DNA from: JAWRCU01 sp033542235
GTDB lineage: Bacteria > Pseudomonadota > Alphaproteobacteria > Rhizobiales > Rhizobiaceae
NCBI RefSeq assembly: GCF_033542235.1
Contig: NZ_JAWRCU010000011.1
Coordinates: 124,001-188,000 of the forward strand
Reading direction: 5' to 3'
Length of the DNA stretch: 64,000 bases
The notes under the pieces were generated by a model. That model searched no databases. It was not told where the DNA came from and saw only the letters and a program-made list of their open reading frames with translations. A program made the translations under genes and the position numbers. Shown piece by piece: positions 25,087 to 32,959 of the stretch (position 1 is the first letter of the stretch; each line of letters starts with the position of its first letter).

Positions 25087-26796
25087 CTAGAACAGAAAAT
25101 ACCTCTGCGCCATCGGCAGCACCGTGGCCGGCTTGCAGGTCAGGAGCTCGCCGTCGGCACGAACCTCGTAAGTCTCGGGGTCGACCTCGACATTCGGCGT
25201 TGCGTCGTTCAGCACCATCGAATGCTTGCCGATCCCGCCGCGGGTGTTCTCGACTGCGATCATCTCCTTCTCGACCCCGAGCTTCGACTTCAGGCCAGCG
25301 TCCAGAGCCGCCTTGGAAACGAAGGTAACCGAGGAGTTCGTGATCGCCTTGCCGTAGCCGCCGAACATCGGCCGGTAATGCACCGGCTGCGGGGTCGGGA
25401 TGGAAGCGCTGGGATCGCCCATCGGCGCGGCCGCGATCATACCGCCGATGAGTACCATATCCGGCTTCACGCCGAAGAAGGCCGGGTTCCAGAGCACCAG
25501 GTCGGCGCGCTTGCCGACCTCGACTGAGCCGATTTCCTTCGCGAGCCCGTGCGCGATCGCCGGGTTGATCGTGTATTTGGCGATATAGCGCCTGACGCGG
25601 AAATTGTCGTTGTCGCCAGCGTCCTCGGCCAGACGGCCGCGCTGGCGCTTCATCTTGTCGGCGGTCTGCCATGTGCGGATCAGTACCTCGCCGACGCGGC
25701 CCATGGCCTGGCTGTCGGAAGAGATGATCGAAAACGCACCGATGTCGTGGAGGATGTCCTCCGCCGCGATGGTCTCCTTCCTGATGCGGCTTTCGGCAAA
25801 GGCCACATCTTCCGGGATCGAGGGCGACAGATGATGGCAGACCATCAGCATGTCCAGATGCTCAGCGATCGTGTTCACCGTGTAGGGCCGCGTCGGATTG
25901 GTGGAGGACGGGATCACGTTCGGCAATCCGCAGACCTTGATGATGTCGGGTGCATGGCCGCCGCCGGCACCCTCGGTGTGGAAGGCGTGGATGGTGCGGC
26001 CCTTGAAGGCCCTGATCGTGTCCTCGACGAAGCCGGACTCGTTCAGCGTGTCGGTGTGGATCATCACCTGAATGTCGTACCGGTCGGCGACGGACAGGCA
26101 GCAGTCGATCGCAGCAGGGGTGGTGCCCCAGTCCTCGTGGAGCTTCAGCGAGCAGGCGCCCGCAAGCACCATCTCCTCGAGCGCGGCGGGCAGCGAGGCG
26201 TTGCCCTTGCCCGAGATCCCGATATTCATCGGGAAAGCGTCGAAGGACTGGATCATGCGGGCGAGGTGCCACGGCCCCGGCGTGCAGGTGGTCGCCAGCG
26301 TTCCGTGCGCGGGGCCCGTGCCGCCCCCGAGCATAGTGGTGATCCCGCTCATCAGCGCTTCCTCGATCTGCTGCGGGCAGATGAAGTGGATATGCGCGTC
26401 CATGCCGCCGGCCGTCAGGATCTTGCCTTCGCCAGCGATCGCCTCGGTACCTGGACCGATGATGATATCGACGCCAGGCTGCGTGTCCGGATTGCCGGCC
26501 TTGCCGATCGCGTGGATACGGCCACCCCTGAGGCCGACATCGGCCTTGTAGATGCCCGTCGCATCGACCACCAGGGCGTTGGTGATGACGGTGTCGACCG
26601 CGCCGGCCGCCCGCGCAACCTGGCTCTGGCCCATCCCGTCGCGGATCACCTTGCCGCCGCCGAACTTCACCTCTTCCCCATAGACGGTGAAGTCCTTCTC
26701 CACCTCGATGAAGAGCTCCGTGTCGGCGAGGCGAACCTTGTCGCCGACGGTCGGCCCGAACATCTGAGCATAGGCAGCGCGTGAGATTCTAGCCAT
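25087..26796 (-). CDS. ureC: Urease alpha (catalytic) subunit UreC
   Basis: The 569-residue subunit hydrolyses urea to ammonia and carbamate at a dinickel centre. Metal ligands are in GGMDAHIHFICPQQ (HxH), the carbamylated lysine region SLKLHEDWGTTP, MIHTDTLNESGF, and the mobile flap with its histidine in VCHHLSPSIPEDVAFAESRI. The ATG at 26796 follows AAGGGGATCG. It should assemble with UreA and UreB, but unlike usual operons it is separated from ureB by about 2 kb holding genes on the other strand, so it needs its own promoter in 26797-26964. Confidence 0.98.
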   Translation of the reverse strand: MARISRAAYAQMFGPTVGDKVRLADTELFIEVEKDFTVYGEEVKFGGGKVIRDGMGQSQVARAAGAVDTVITNALVVDATGIYKADVGLRGGRIHAIGKAGNPDTQPGVDIIIGPGTEAIAGEGKILTAGGMDAHIHFICPQQIEEALMSGITTMLGGGTGPAHGTLATTCTPGPWHLARMIQSFDAFPMNIGISGKGNASLPAALEEMVLAGACSLKLHEDWGTTPAAIDCCLSVADRYDIQVMIHTDTLNESGFVEDTIRAFKGRTIHAFHTEGAGGGHAPDIIKVCGLPNVIPSSTNPTRPYTVNTIAEHLDMLMVCHHLSPSIPEDVAFAESRIRKETIAAEDILHDIGAFSIISSDSQAMGRVGEVLIRTWQTADKMKRQRGRLAEDAGDNDNFRVRRYIAKYTINPAIAHGLAKEIGSVEVGKRADLVLWNPAFFGVKPDMVLIGGMIAAAPMGDPSASIPTPQPVHYRPMFGGYGKAITNSSVTFVSKAALDAGLKSKLGVEKEMIAVENTRGGIGKHSMVLNDATPNVEVDPETYEVRADGELLTCKPATVLPMAQRYFLF

Positions 26797-26964
26797 CGGC
26801 GATCCCCTTACCAATCGGTCCTGCATGAAGCCCGGTTGCACATTTCCGCCACGATATGGTCACGGAATGACCCGATCAGCGGCGGCATCTGAGCGCATTG
26901 CGCATTTGAACTCGCGGGGTCGTCCCCTAGTTGGTCGTCTGTCAAACGATGGAAAGGAAAGTCC

Positions 26965-27339
26965 ATGCGCAAAACGACGATTCTGACGGCTGCTGCCGCC
27001 CTCATGCTCGCGACGGCTGCCGGCGCCCAGCAGCAACCCGCTCCGCAGACTGATCAGCCCTCGGCCCAGCCGGAGCAGCAGGCTCCATCGACCGCGCCTA
27101 CAATCCAAAGCATCAATATCGTCGATATCGACCAACTGCCCCAGGAGACGAAAGCGCAGGTCAACACGATCGTTTCCCAGCGCAGTGATGCCGATCTTCA
27201 GAAGCTGCGCAGCTCGATCGATGCCACGCCTCAAGTCAAATCCGCACTCGAAGCCAAAGGGTTGAGCTCGGCCCAGGTCATCGCCGCCAGTCTGACCGAC
27301 AAGGGCGCCCTGACGCTGATCACCAAGAAAAAAAGTTGA
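26965..27339 (+). CDS. Small secreted protein of unknown function, paralogue A
   Basis: The 124-residue protein has a signal peptide (MRKTTILTAAAALMLATAAGA), a Gln/Pro-rich linker (QQQPAPQTDQPSAQPEQQAP), and a short domain INIVDIDQLPQETKAQVNTI with a C-terminal SALEAKGLSSAQVIAASLTD and LTLITKKKS. The domain resembles that of the protein at 28287: both have a V-D-(I/V) strand, an ALEAK helix followed by a V-(I/V)-A-A segment, and a final LT-x-hydrophobic strand. It is divergent from ureC. I recognise no family; it should be periplasmic. Confidence 0.7.
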   Translation: MRKTTILTAAAALMLATAAGAQQQPAPQTDQPSAQPEQQAPSTAPTIQSINIVDIDQLPQETKAQVNTIVSQRSDADLQKLRSSIDATPQVKSALEAKGLSSAQVIAASLTDKGALTLITKKKS

Positions 27340-27501
27340 CCCCGTGAGGGCCAGGCTTGCCTCGTTCCGTGGCAGTGGCCACGCGGTGCGAGAGCGGTAG
27401 ATACATCCATCGGTGGCCGCCGGAGTTTGCACCGACGCAGCTCTCCTCGTAGAGCTGCGTGCGTTCCAGTTGGTTCGCCACGCCGCTCTATCTCTTTGTG
27501 T

Positions 27502-27550
27502 ACGCATCGGATTTATCCGAAAGCCGCTTCGCATCTTTCGGACCGATGCT
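27502..27550. repeat. RIME-like interspersed palindromic repeat, copy 4
   Basis: In reverse orientation: ACGCATCGGATTTATCCGAA, AGCCGCTTCGCATCTTTCGG, ACCGATGC. It is followed at once by a second copy at 27606, making a tandem pair. The 313-base stretch 27340-27652 that holds both contains no gene. Confidence 0.75.
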
Positions 27551-27605
27551 TCAGAGCGGCGTGCCTTCAAGTGGAAGCGCCACGCCGCTCTTTTGCTTCG
27601 TTTTG

Positions 27606-27652
27606 GCATCGGCTTTGTCCCAAAACCGCTCCTCACCTTTCGATTTGATGCT
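27606..27652. repeat. RIME-like interspersed palindromic repeat, copy 5
   Basis: GCATCGGCTTTGTCCCAAAA, CCGCTCCTCACCTTTCGATT, TGATGC: a more diverged reverse-orientation copy about 55 bases from copy 4 and directly downstream of the GFA gene on the opposite strand. Confidence 0.65.
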
Positions 27653-28009
27653 CTAGCTGCCGCGGCCGTCGAACTTGGCCGGATTCAACGCGAAGACGTC
27701 GATACCATCCAGGCATCGGGCATTGATCGCGACCATCTCGGTGCCGTCGGGTTTGGTGCCGCGGGAGAAGGATTCGATTCCGCAGACCTTGCAGAAGAGA
27801 TGATGGATGACGTGCTTGTTGAACTGGAAATCCGTCAGGCTTTCCTCGCCGGAGAGCAGCGTGAAGCTCTCCGTAGGCGCGAAGGTCAAGATGCTGCCTA
27901 GCCGCCCGCAGCGCGAGCAGTTGCATGCGATGGTGTGATCGAGGTCGACCGTGACCTCGTAGCGAACAGCGCCGCATTGGCAGCCTCCCGTGTAGCGTTG
28001 TGCCGTCAT
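27653..28009 (-). CDS. GFA (glutathione-dependent formaldehyde-activating) family protein, copy 1
   Basis: The 118-residue zinc protein has the GFA cysteine pattern: GGCQCGAVRYEV, NCSRCGRLG and HHLFCKVCGIESFSRG. The fold binds two zinc ions. True Gfa adds glutathione to formaldehyde in some bacteria, but most family members, including small ones like this, have no proven activity. It lies inside the insert that separates ureB from ureC, on the same strand as the urease genes. A second GFA gene lies at 33674. Confidence 0.85.
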   Translation of the reverse strand: MTAQRYTGGCQCGAVRYEVTVDLDHTIACNCSRCGRLGSILTFAPTESFTLLSGEESLTDFQFNKHVIHHLFCKVCGIESFSRGTKPDGTEMVAINARCLDGIDVFALNPAKFDGRGS

Positions 28010-28163
28010 TGCTCATCTCCTCTCAGGACTTGTGTTGGTTGCTTTGCCCACGCGAGGATCGATGCGACCTCACTGAGTCCGGCAGACGCGAAGCGGCCGA
28101 GCCTCGCAGGGGTGGTCCCGTCATCGGCCAGGGAACCGCTTGGCCAGCCGTCGGTTTTCCCTG

Positions 28164-28211
28164 GGCATCGGACCGAAAAGCGCGAAGCGGTTTTCGCATG
28201 GATCCGATACG
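28164..28211. repeat. RIME-like interspersed palindromic repeat, copy 6
   Basis: GCATCGGACCGAAAAGCGCG, AAGCGGTTTTCGCATGGATC, CGATACG, followed by TGAACAAAGAGATAG. The tail TG/AAACAAAGAGA after the outer arm is shared by several copies. Confidence 0.8.
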
Positions 28212-28286
28212 TGAACAAAGAGATAGCGCGGCCTGGGGTGCAACTTCCGCGGGAGGTCCGTCGAAACAGACAATCGGAGATTCGTC

Positions 28287-28697
28287 ATGGAATGCAGGAA
28301 GACGCTTATTGCAGCCGCGCTGATGGCCGGTGCCTTTTCGATACCCGCGTTTGCCGGCGGCGCGAAGGTCGACACGCAACAGACAGGCAGCACTGGCAAG
28401 GCGGATACCCAGACCGTGATGTCGGCGATCGACGCCAGCGAAGAGAGCAGTTCCGCCATCAGGAAGGCCATTGAGGTAAAGTCCGTGCACGTAGTCGACG
28501 TGTCGTCGCTTACCGGCACGGGCAGCAGCCTCGAGACGACGATCATGCGAAACAAGCCTAAAGTTGAGGAGGTTCAGGCGGCGCTGCAGTCGAACGCCAC
28601 GCTGAACTCGGCGCTCGAGGCCAAGCACGTTGACGTGACCAAGGTGGTCGCCGCCGATATGGACGCGGACGGCAGGCTCACGGTCTATGTGAAATAA
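28287..28697 (+). CDS. Small secreted protein of unknown function, paralogue B
   Basis: The 136-residue protein has a signal peptide (MECRKTLIAAALMAGAFSIPAFA), a polar linker, and a domain VKSVHVVDVSSLTGTGSSLE, then TLNSALEAKHVDVTKVVAAD and GRLTVYVK. It matches the protein at 26965 in layout and in key positions (V-D strand, SALEAK helix, V-x-A-A, terminal LT strand). Both lie on the strand opposite to urease and bracket the GFA gene, so they probably arose by duplication. The function is unknown and the location periplasmic. Confidence 0.7.
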   Translation: MECRKTLIAAALMAGAFSIPAFAGGAKVDTQQTGSTGKADTQTVMSAIDASEESSSAIRKAIEVKSVHVVDVSSLTGTGSSLETTIMRNKPKVEEVQAALQSNATLNSALEAKHVDVTKVVAADMDADGRLTVYVK

Positions 28698-28762
28698 GCC
28701 GCCCGACCCCAGCAATGCGGGCGTGCAGCGCGGACGGCACACATGTAGCTGCGGCGTAATTT

Positions 28763-29068
28763 TCACAGCTTCCCCATCACCTTCCGCTGGAAGCCGTAGA
28801 TGGTTTGCTTCCCCGAAAGGGGCACGAGCGTGACGTCGCGCTCCTGGCCGGGCTCGAAGCGCACAGCGGTCCCGGCTGGAATGTCGAGCCGCATGCCGCG
28901 CGCCTGCTCACGGTCGAAGCGCAGGGCTTCATTCGTCTCGAAGAAATGATAGTGGCTGCCGACCTGAATAGGTCGGTCGCCGCTATTGGCGATCCTGAGC
29001 GTCACCGTCGGCGCACCCTTGTTCAGCTCGATCACACCATCGGCGGGGATGACTTCTCCGGGGATCAT
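28763..29068 (-). CDS. ureB: Urease beta subunit UreB
   Basis: This is a 101-residue structural subunit: MIPGEVIPADGVIELNKGAP, NSGDRPIQVGSHYHFFETN, LDIPAGTAVRFEPGQ and the C-terminal YGFQRKVMGKL, all typical of UreB. The start at 29068 is at the family position. It follows ureJ by 10 bases, and the next urease gene on this strand, ureC, is about 2 kb away. Confidence 0.97.
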   Translation of the reverse strand: MIPGEVIPADGVIELNKGAPTVTLRIANSGDRPIQVGSHYHFFETNEALRFDREQARGMRLDIPAGTAVRFEPGQERDVTLVPLSGKQTIYGFQRKVMGKL

Positions 29069-29078
29069 GGCGTTGGCC

Positions 29079-29672
29079 TCAGATCGCGCCCAAGGCCAGC
29101 CCGACGCCGATTGCCGCACAGGCAGCGCCCGCCGCTCGTACCAGGTAGCGAAACTTCAGGCTGAGACCGAGCCCGGCAGCAATTCCGACGCCGTGCAGCA
29201 GCACGGTCGCCAGCGCAAAGCCTGCCATGTAATCGAGGCCGCCGGCGCTCTCCGGCACCTCGGTACCATGGGCATTGCCGTGAAGGAGAGCGAACAGGGC
29301 GATGACGACAGAGCCAGCGGCGACCGGAAGATCAACCGCAAGCGCCACCAGCAGGCCGAATGCAACCACCGAGGCGAGGATCCCCGGCTCGACGAAGGGG
29401 AACGGCACATGCAGCATGCCGAGCGTTCCTCCGATCAGCATGACGCCGACGAAGGCGGCGGGCCATGCCCAGATCGCGCGGCCGCCCTTGAGCGCGGCCC
29501 AGAGACCGACGGCGATCATGACTGTCACGTGATCGAGGCCGGACAGGGGGTGGCCGAAGCCGGTAGCGAAAGACGAGGTCGAGTCGACGCCGACATGCGC
29601 GTAGGCCGGTGCCGCGGCGGCGGCGAGCAGCAGGGCAGAGAGAGCGGCTTTCCTGGTCATCGAAGGAAGCAT
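29079..29672 (-). CDS. ureJ: HupE/UreJ membrane protein (probable nickel permease)
   Basis: The 197-residue protein begins with a signal-like segment ending AYAHVGV and contains about six membrane segments. The HupE/UreJ signature is clear: the HPLSGLDHVTVMIAVGLWAA block with its metal-binding histidine/aspartate, and FALLHGNAHGTEVP with further histidines. Family members import nickel for hydrogenase or urease. Its place between ureA and ureB supports nickel supply for urease. An alternative ATG lies at 29660. Confidence 0.92.
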   Translation of the reverse strand: MLPSMTRKAALSALLLAAAAAPAYAHVGVDSTSSFATGFGHPLSGLDHVTVMIAVGLWAALKGGRAIWAWPAAFVGVMLIGGTLGMLHVPFPFVEPGILASVVAFGLLVALAVDLPVAAGSVVIALFALLHGNAHGTEVPESAGGLDYMAGFALATVLLHGVGIAAGLGLSLKFRYLVRAAGAACAAIGVGLALGAI

Positions 29673-29705
29673 GGCAAAACCTTTCGTGCAGATATCGTCA
29701 TACGA

Positions 29706-29960
29706 TCAGGCGCTCTCGCGAAGCGTCACGCAATCCTCACGCAGCACGCGCTTCGCCGAGGCCGGATATTTCAGAAGCTTTCCGGCCGGCCTGATCGGCC
29801 GCGGGGCGAAATTGCCGCCGCAATTGGGGCAGAGGCCGCCGAAGGCGTTTTCAGCGCAATCGGCGCAGAACGTACACTCGAAGGTGCAGATCATCGCCTC
29901 GCGGGAATCGGGCGGCAGATTCTTGTCGCAGCATTCGCAATTCGGCCTGAGTTCGAGCAT
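29706..29960 (-). CDS. DUF1272 cysteine-rich zinc-ribbon protein
   Basis: The 84-residue protein MLELRPNCECCDKNLPPDSR...ICTFECTFCADCAE...GLCPNCGGNF has four CxxC-type pairs and is a clear DUF1272 member. It sits between ureA and ureJ on the same strand, with gaps of 12 and 33 bases. DUF1272 genes occur in rhizobial urease operons, but no activity is known to me. Metal binding is very likely from the cysteines. Confidence 0.88.
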   Translation of the reverse strand: MLELRPNCECCDKNLPPDSREAMICTFECTFCADCAENAFGGLCPNCGGNFAPRPIRPAGKLLKYPASAKRVLREDCVTLRESA

Positions 29961-29972
29961 CGTTCCTCCCGT

Positions 29973-30275
29973 TCAACGGATAGGTTCGTGGACGGTGACC
30001 AGCTTGGTGCCGTCCGGAAAAGTGGCCTCGACCTGGACATCGTGGATCATTTCGGCGACGCCTTCCATCACCTGGTCCCGCGAAACGACATGAGCGCCCG
30101 CTTCCATCAGCTCGGCTACCGAACGCCCGTCGCGGGCGCCTTCGACCACGAAATCCGTGATCAGCGCCATCGCCTCGGGATGATTCAACCTGACCCCGCG
30201 CTCCAGCCGCCTGCGGGCGACGATCGCGGCCATGGCGATCAAAAGCTTGTCCTTCTCTCGTGGCGTCAGATACAT
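29973..30275 (-). CDS. ureA: Urease gamma subunit UreA
   Basis: A 100-residue structural subunit: MYLTPREKDKLLIAMAAIVA, RRRLERGVRLNHPEAMALIT, MEGVAEMIHDVQVEATFPDG and TKLVTVHEPI, all standard UreA blocks and full length. It starts 10 bases after the ureD stop. Confidence 0.98.
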   Translation of the reverse strand: MYLTPREKDKLLIAMAAIVARRRLERGVRLNHPEAMALITDFVVEGARDGRSVAELMEAGAHVVSRDQVMEGVAEMIHDVQVEATFPDGTKLVTVHEPIR

Positions 30276-30285
30276 GCGTGGGTAC

Positions 30286-31122
30286 CTAAAGTGTCCAGAC
30301 TTTGGGCAGGCCTGCCCGCTCGTTGAGCAGCTCCAGAAGTGGGATCAGCCGCCTGCGAAGCGTATAGCCGTCGCCGGCGACCAGCCTCGCAAGAAGCTTG
30401 CCAGACCCGGCGACCTCCCAGGCGCTTGCCCCGCCGGCTTCGCCGATGATGGCACGCGCTGCGTCGATGTTCGCGGCAGCATCCTCCGAAAAAAGCAGCA
30501 CCGTTGCGAAGGCTTCCGCGCCGCCGAGCGCGGCGCGCGAGGCGAGCTGCCCGTCGATCTCCGGGCCGACCGCGAAATCCTCGGCGTGGATCAAGCTTCC
30601 GCGCCGCCATACCCGCCAGCGATCGGAGAAACGAGCATGCCGGACCTGTTCCCCCATGGCCCGGCGCCCGAAGACCGTCGCCTCCATGATCAGCGCCTCG
30701 GCGCCTGGAGCAAGGTCGAGATCGATCCGGCGGCAAATCGCCGAATTGTCGAACACGATCGTTTCCTGAGGCAGCCAGGCGAGCCGGCCGCCGGCGGCGA
30801 CCGACAGGCGGCAGCCGACTTCGGCTGTGCCGGACGATGCACGATAGAGTTTTTCGCAAGCCTGGGTCGTCACAACCGCCGACGCTCCCTCTCCGACCGT
30901 CACTGCCCAGTCGAGCCGGTCGCCTCCGGTCAAGCCGCCGGCCGTATTGATGAGCACGGCCTCGAGCGGGTCGGCCTCTCTCGTCGGCATCCTGAGCTTT
31001 GCGGCGCCTTCCTGATAAAGCCGCTCGATCCGCGTGCGGTCGGCTTTTGCCACCACGACGAGCTCGCCGCGCGCCGAGACCCGCTCGGCGGCAACCGCGG
31101 AGAAGTCATGCTCGTGTCGCAT
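30286..31122 (-). CDS. ureD: Urease accessory protein UreD
   Basis: This 278-residue scaffold protein binds apo-urease and recruits UreF/UreG for nickel loading. It has the UreD pattern: VLINTAGGLTGGDRLDW, VVTTQACEKLYRAS, LAWLPQETIVFDNS, GRRAMGE, and a C-terminal LLNERAGLPKVWTL. It is the first gene of the cluster. The 237-base gap to the divergent ACP gene (31123-31359) must hold its promoter; I see no clear sigma-54 or nod box there. Confidence 0.95.
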   Translation of the reverse strand: MRHEHDFSAVAAERVSARGELVVVAKADRTRIERLYQEGAAKLRMPTREADPLEAVLINTAGGLTGGDRLDWAVTVGEGASAVVTTQACEKLYRASSGTAEVGCRLSVAAGGRLAWLPQETIVFDNSAICRRIDLDLAPGAEALIMEATVFGRRAMGEQVRHARFSDRWRVWRRGSLIHAEDFAVGPEIDGQLASRAALGGAEAFATVLLFSEDAAANIDAARAIIGEAGGASAWEVAGSGKLLARLVAGDGYTLRRRLIPLLELLNERAGLPKVWTL

Positions 31123-31359
31123 GCGCTACTCCTTCCAGCCAGCCTGTTTGGCCAAAATCCAGGCTTGAAGCAGAACGGCCGGATCGAGCCGCCAGATCGA
31201 GCGCCGGTTTCGGCTGTTGCCTCGCCGCGATTTGGTTTCTATAGAACAAACAGCCGCTTTTTTCCGGGACGCTAATTAAGAGCAGGCCAACTGTCTTATG
31301 CGGTCCATGGCGGCAGCTTGTCTTTACGCAGGCAGGGCGGATCAATTCGGGAACGCGCA

Positions 31360-31614
31360 ATGGCAGATCAGCTGGCAACTGAGATCATCAACAAGATAAA
31401 AGCGCACGCCGAGCCCGACGGCAATGAAATAACTGTCGACACCGAGCTGGACCAACTCGGTATCCATTCGCTCGAACTCACGGAGATCGTCTTCGATATC
31501 GAGGAGGCGTACGGCATCGAGATCGAGATGAACACGGTCGAGGCCTGGAACAAGCTCAAGAATGTCGGCGACATTGTCGAAGCGACGCGTGCCCTGATCG
31601 CTGCAAAAGGCTAG
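31360..31614 (+). CDS. NodF-like acyl carrier protein with HSL in place of DSL
   Basis: The 84-residue carrier protein aligns by eye with NodF: MADQLATEIINKIKAHAEPD, ITVDTELDQLGIHSLELTEI, YGIEIEMNTVEAWNKLKNVG, DIVEATRALIAAKG. NodF carries the same MADQLT.EII start and the YGIKIEMNT.AW...N.GDVVEAVR block. The 4'-phosphopantetheine serine is kept, but the aspartate before it in nearly all ACPs is histidine here (GIHSLEL). It lies 12 bases before the ketosynthase gene, its natural partner. It probably carries a special acyl chain; a role in nodulation is not implied. Confidence 0.82.
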   Translation: MADQLATEIINKIKAHAEPDGNEITVDTELDQLGIHSLELTEIVFDIEEAYGIEIEMNTVEAWNKLKNVGDIVEATRALIAAKG

Positions 31615-31626
31615 GTCGGCTTGAGA

Positions 31627-32838
31627 ATGGCGCGGCAACGCATCGTCATCACCGGCCTTGGCGGAATTTGCGGACTCGGCACCGACGTTCCATCGATCTG
31701 GGACGCGATGAAGGCCGGCCGCTCGGCGATCGGCGACATCACGACCACGCCGCTTTACGAGGTGAAGGTCCGGATAGGCGCGGAGATCAAGCAGGTCCCA
31801 GATGGTGAGCTGGACCGTCGCCGGCTTGCGACGATGGATCGCTATAGCCTGATCGCGGTGATCGCGGCCGGCGAAGCGCTCAGGCAGTCCGGAATTTCGG
31901 TCACCGTAGCCAACACCGCGCGCATCGGCGCCGTGGTCGGCACCGGCATTTTCGGAGCCGAAACGCTGGAGGACAATTATCGCGGCCTGCTGGTTGAGAA
32001 GCGGTCGCGCGCGAATGTTTTTGCGGTCCCGCGCGCCATGCCGGGGGCCCCTGCTGGTCAGGTGAGCATGGTCTACGGCTTGCGCGGCCCGGTCTTTGGC
32101 GTGACCTCGGCCTGCTCTTCCTCCAACCATGCCTTCGCTTCGGCGGCCGATCAGCTGAGGCTCGGCCGCGCCGATGTCATGCTTGCCGGAGGCACCGATG
32201 CGCCGCTCACCTATGGGGTGCTGAAGGCCTGGGAGGCACTTCGCGCGGTTGCCCGCGACACCTGCCGGCCGTTCTCGGCGGATCGCGACGGGCTCGTGCT
32301 AGGCGAGGGCGCAGGCATGGCGGTGCTCGAGACCTATGAGCATGCGAAGGCGCGCGGCGCGACCATTCTGGCCGAGCTCGCCGGCACCGGCATGTCGGGC
32401 GACGCATCCGATATCGTCGCTCCGACCGTGGAGGGGCCGACTGCGGCGATGAAGGCCTGTCTTGCCGACGCCGATCTTGCGCCGGAAGATATCGACTACG
32501 TCAACGCGCACGGAACCGGCACCAAGTTCAACGACCAGCTCGAGACGCAGGCGATCCGCCGCGCCTTCGGCAAGCATGCAGAAGCCGTGTCGGTTTCCTC
32601 GACCAAGTCGATGCACGCCCATTGCATGGGTGCCTCCGGCGCGATCGAGCTGATCGCCTGCGTCATGGCGATCCGCCAGGGGATAGTCCCGCCGACCGCG
32701 AACTACCGCGAGAAGGATCCCGACTGCGACCTCGACGTGACGCCCAACGTCGCACGCCAGCGCAAGGTGCGAGCTGCCCTCAGCAACGCCTTCGCCTTCG
32801 GCGGCACAAACGCCGTCATCGCGGTCAAGGAAGCCTGA
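31627..32838 (+). CDS. NodE-like beta-ketoacyl-ACP synthase
   Basis: This 403-residue condensing enzyme has the FabF-type Cys-His-His centre: cysteine in FGVTSACSSSNHAFASAADQ (about 160), the first histidine in VNAHGTGTKFNDQ, the second in SMHAHCMGASGAIELI. The blocks RLGRADVMLAGGTDAPLT, DTCRPFSADRDGLVLGEGAG and VPPTANYREKDPDCDLDVTP are close to NodE, as recalled. NodE with NodF extends special unsaturated acyl chains in nodulation factors. No other nod genes or nod box are visible, so this pair probably makes another acyl product. The ATG at 31627 is used; a TTG six bases earlier is also in frame. Confidence 0.87.
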   Translation: MARQRIVITGLGGICGLGTDVPSIWDAMKAGRSAIGDITTTPLYEVKVRIGAEIKQVPDGELDRRRLATMDRYSLIAVIAAGEALRQSGISVTVANTARIGAVVGTGIFGAETLEDNYRGLLVEKRSRANVFAVPRAMPGAPAGQVSMVYGLRGPVFGVTSACSSSNHAFASAADQLRLGRADVMLAGGTDAPLTYGVLKAWEALRAVARDTCRPFSADRDGLVLGEGAGMAVLETYEHAKARGATILAELAGTGMSGDASDIVAPTVEGPTAAMKACLADADLAPEDIDYVNAHGTGTKFNDQLETQAIRRAFGKHAEAVSVSSTKSMHAHCMGASGAIELIACVMAIRQGIVPPTANYREKDPDCDLDVTPNVARQRKVRAALSNAFAFGGTNAVIAVKEA

Positions 32839-32959
32839 GACCAAACGACCACCCCGGAGCAGATCTCGTTTCCCGCCATTGCCGATCGCCGCCGACCGCC
32901 CAAATCGAAGCAGCGTCCTTTCACCACCTTCATCCCTCTCGAATTTGCCAGGAGTTCAG

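Noticed and set aside
25549..26784. A 411-codon open frame opposite ureC
   Set aside because: It mirrors ureC codons and has no recognisable motif.
31123..31359. Nod box upstream of the NodF-like gene
   Set aside because: I looked for repeated ATC-N9-GAT units and found no convincing set.
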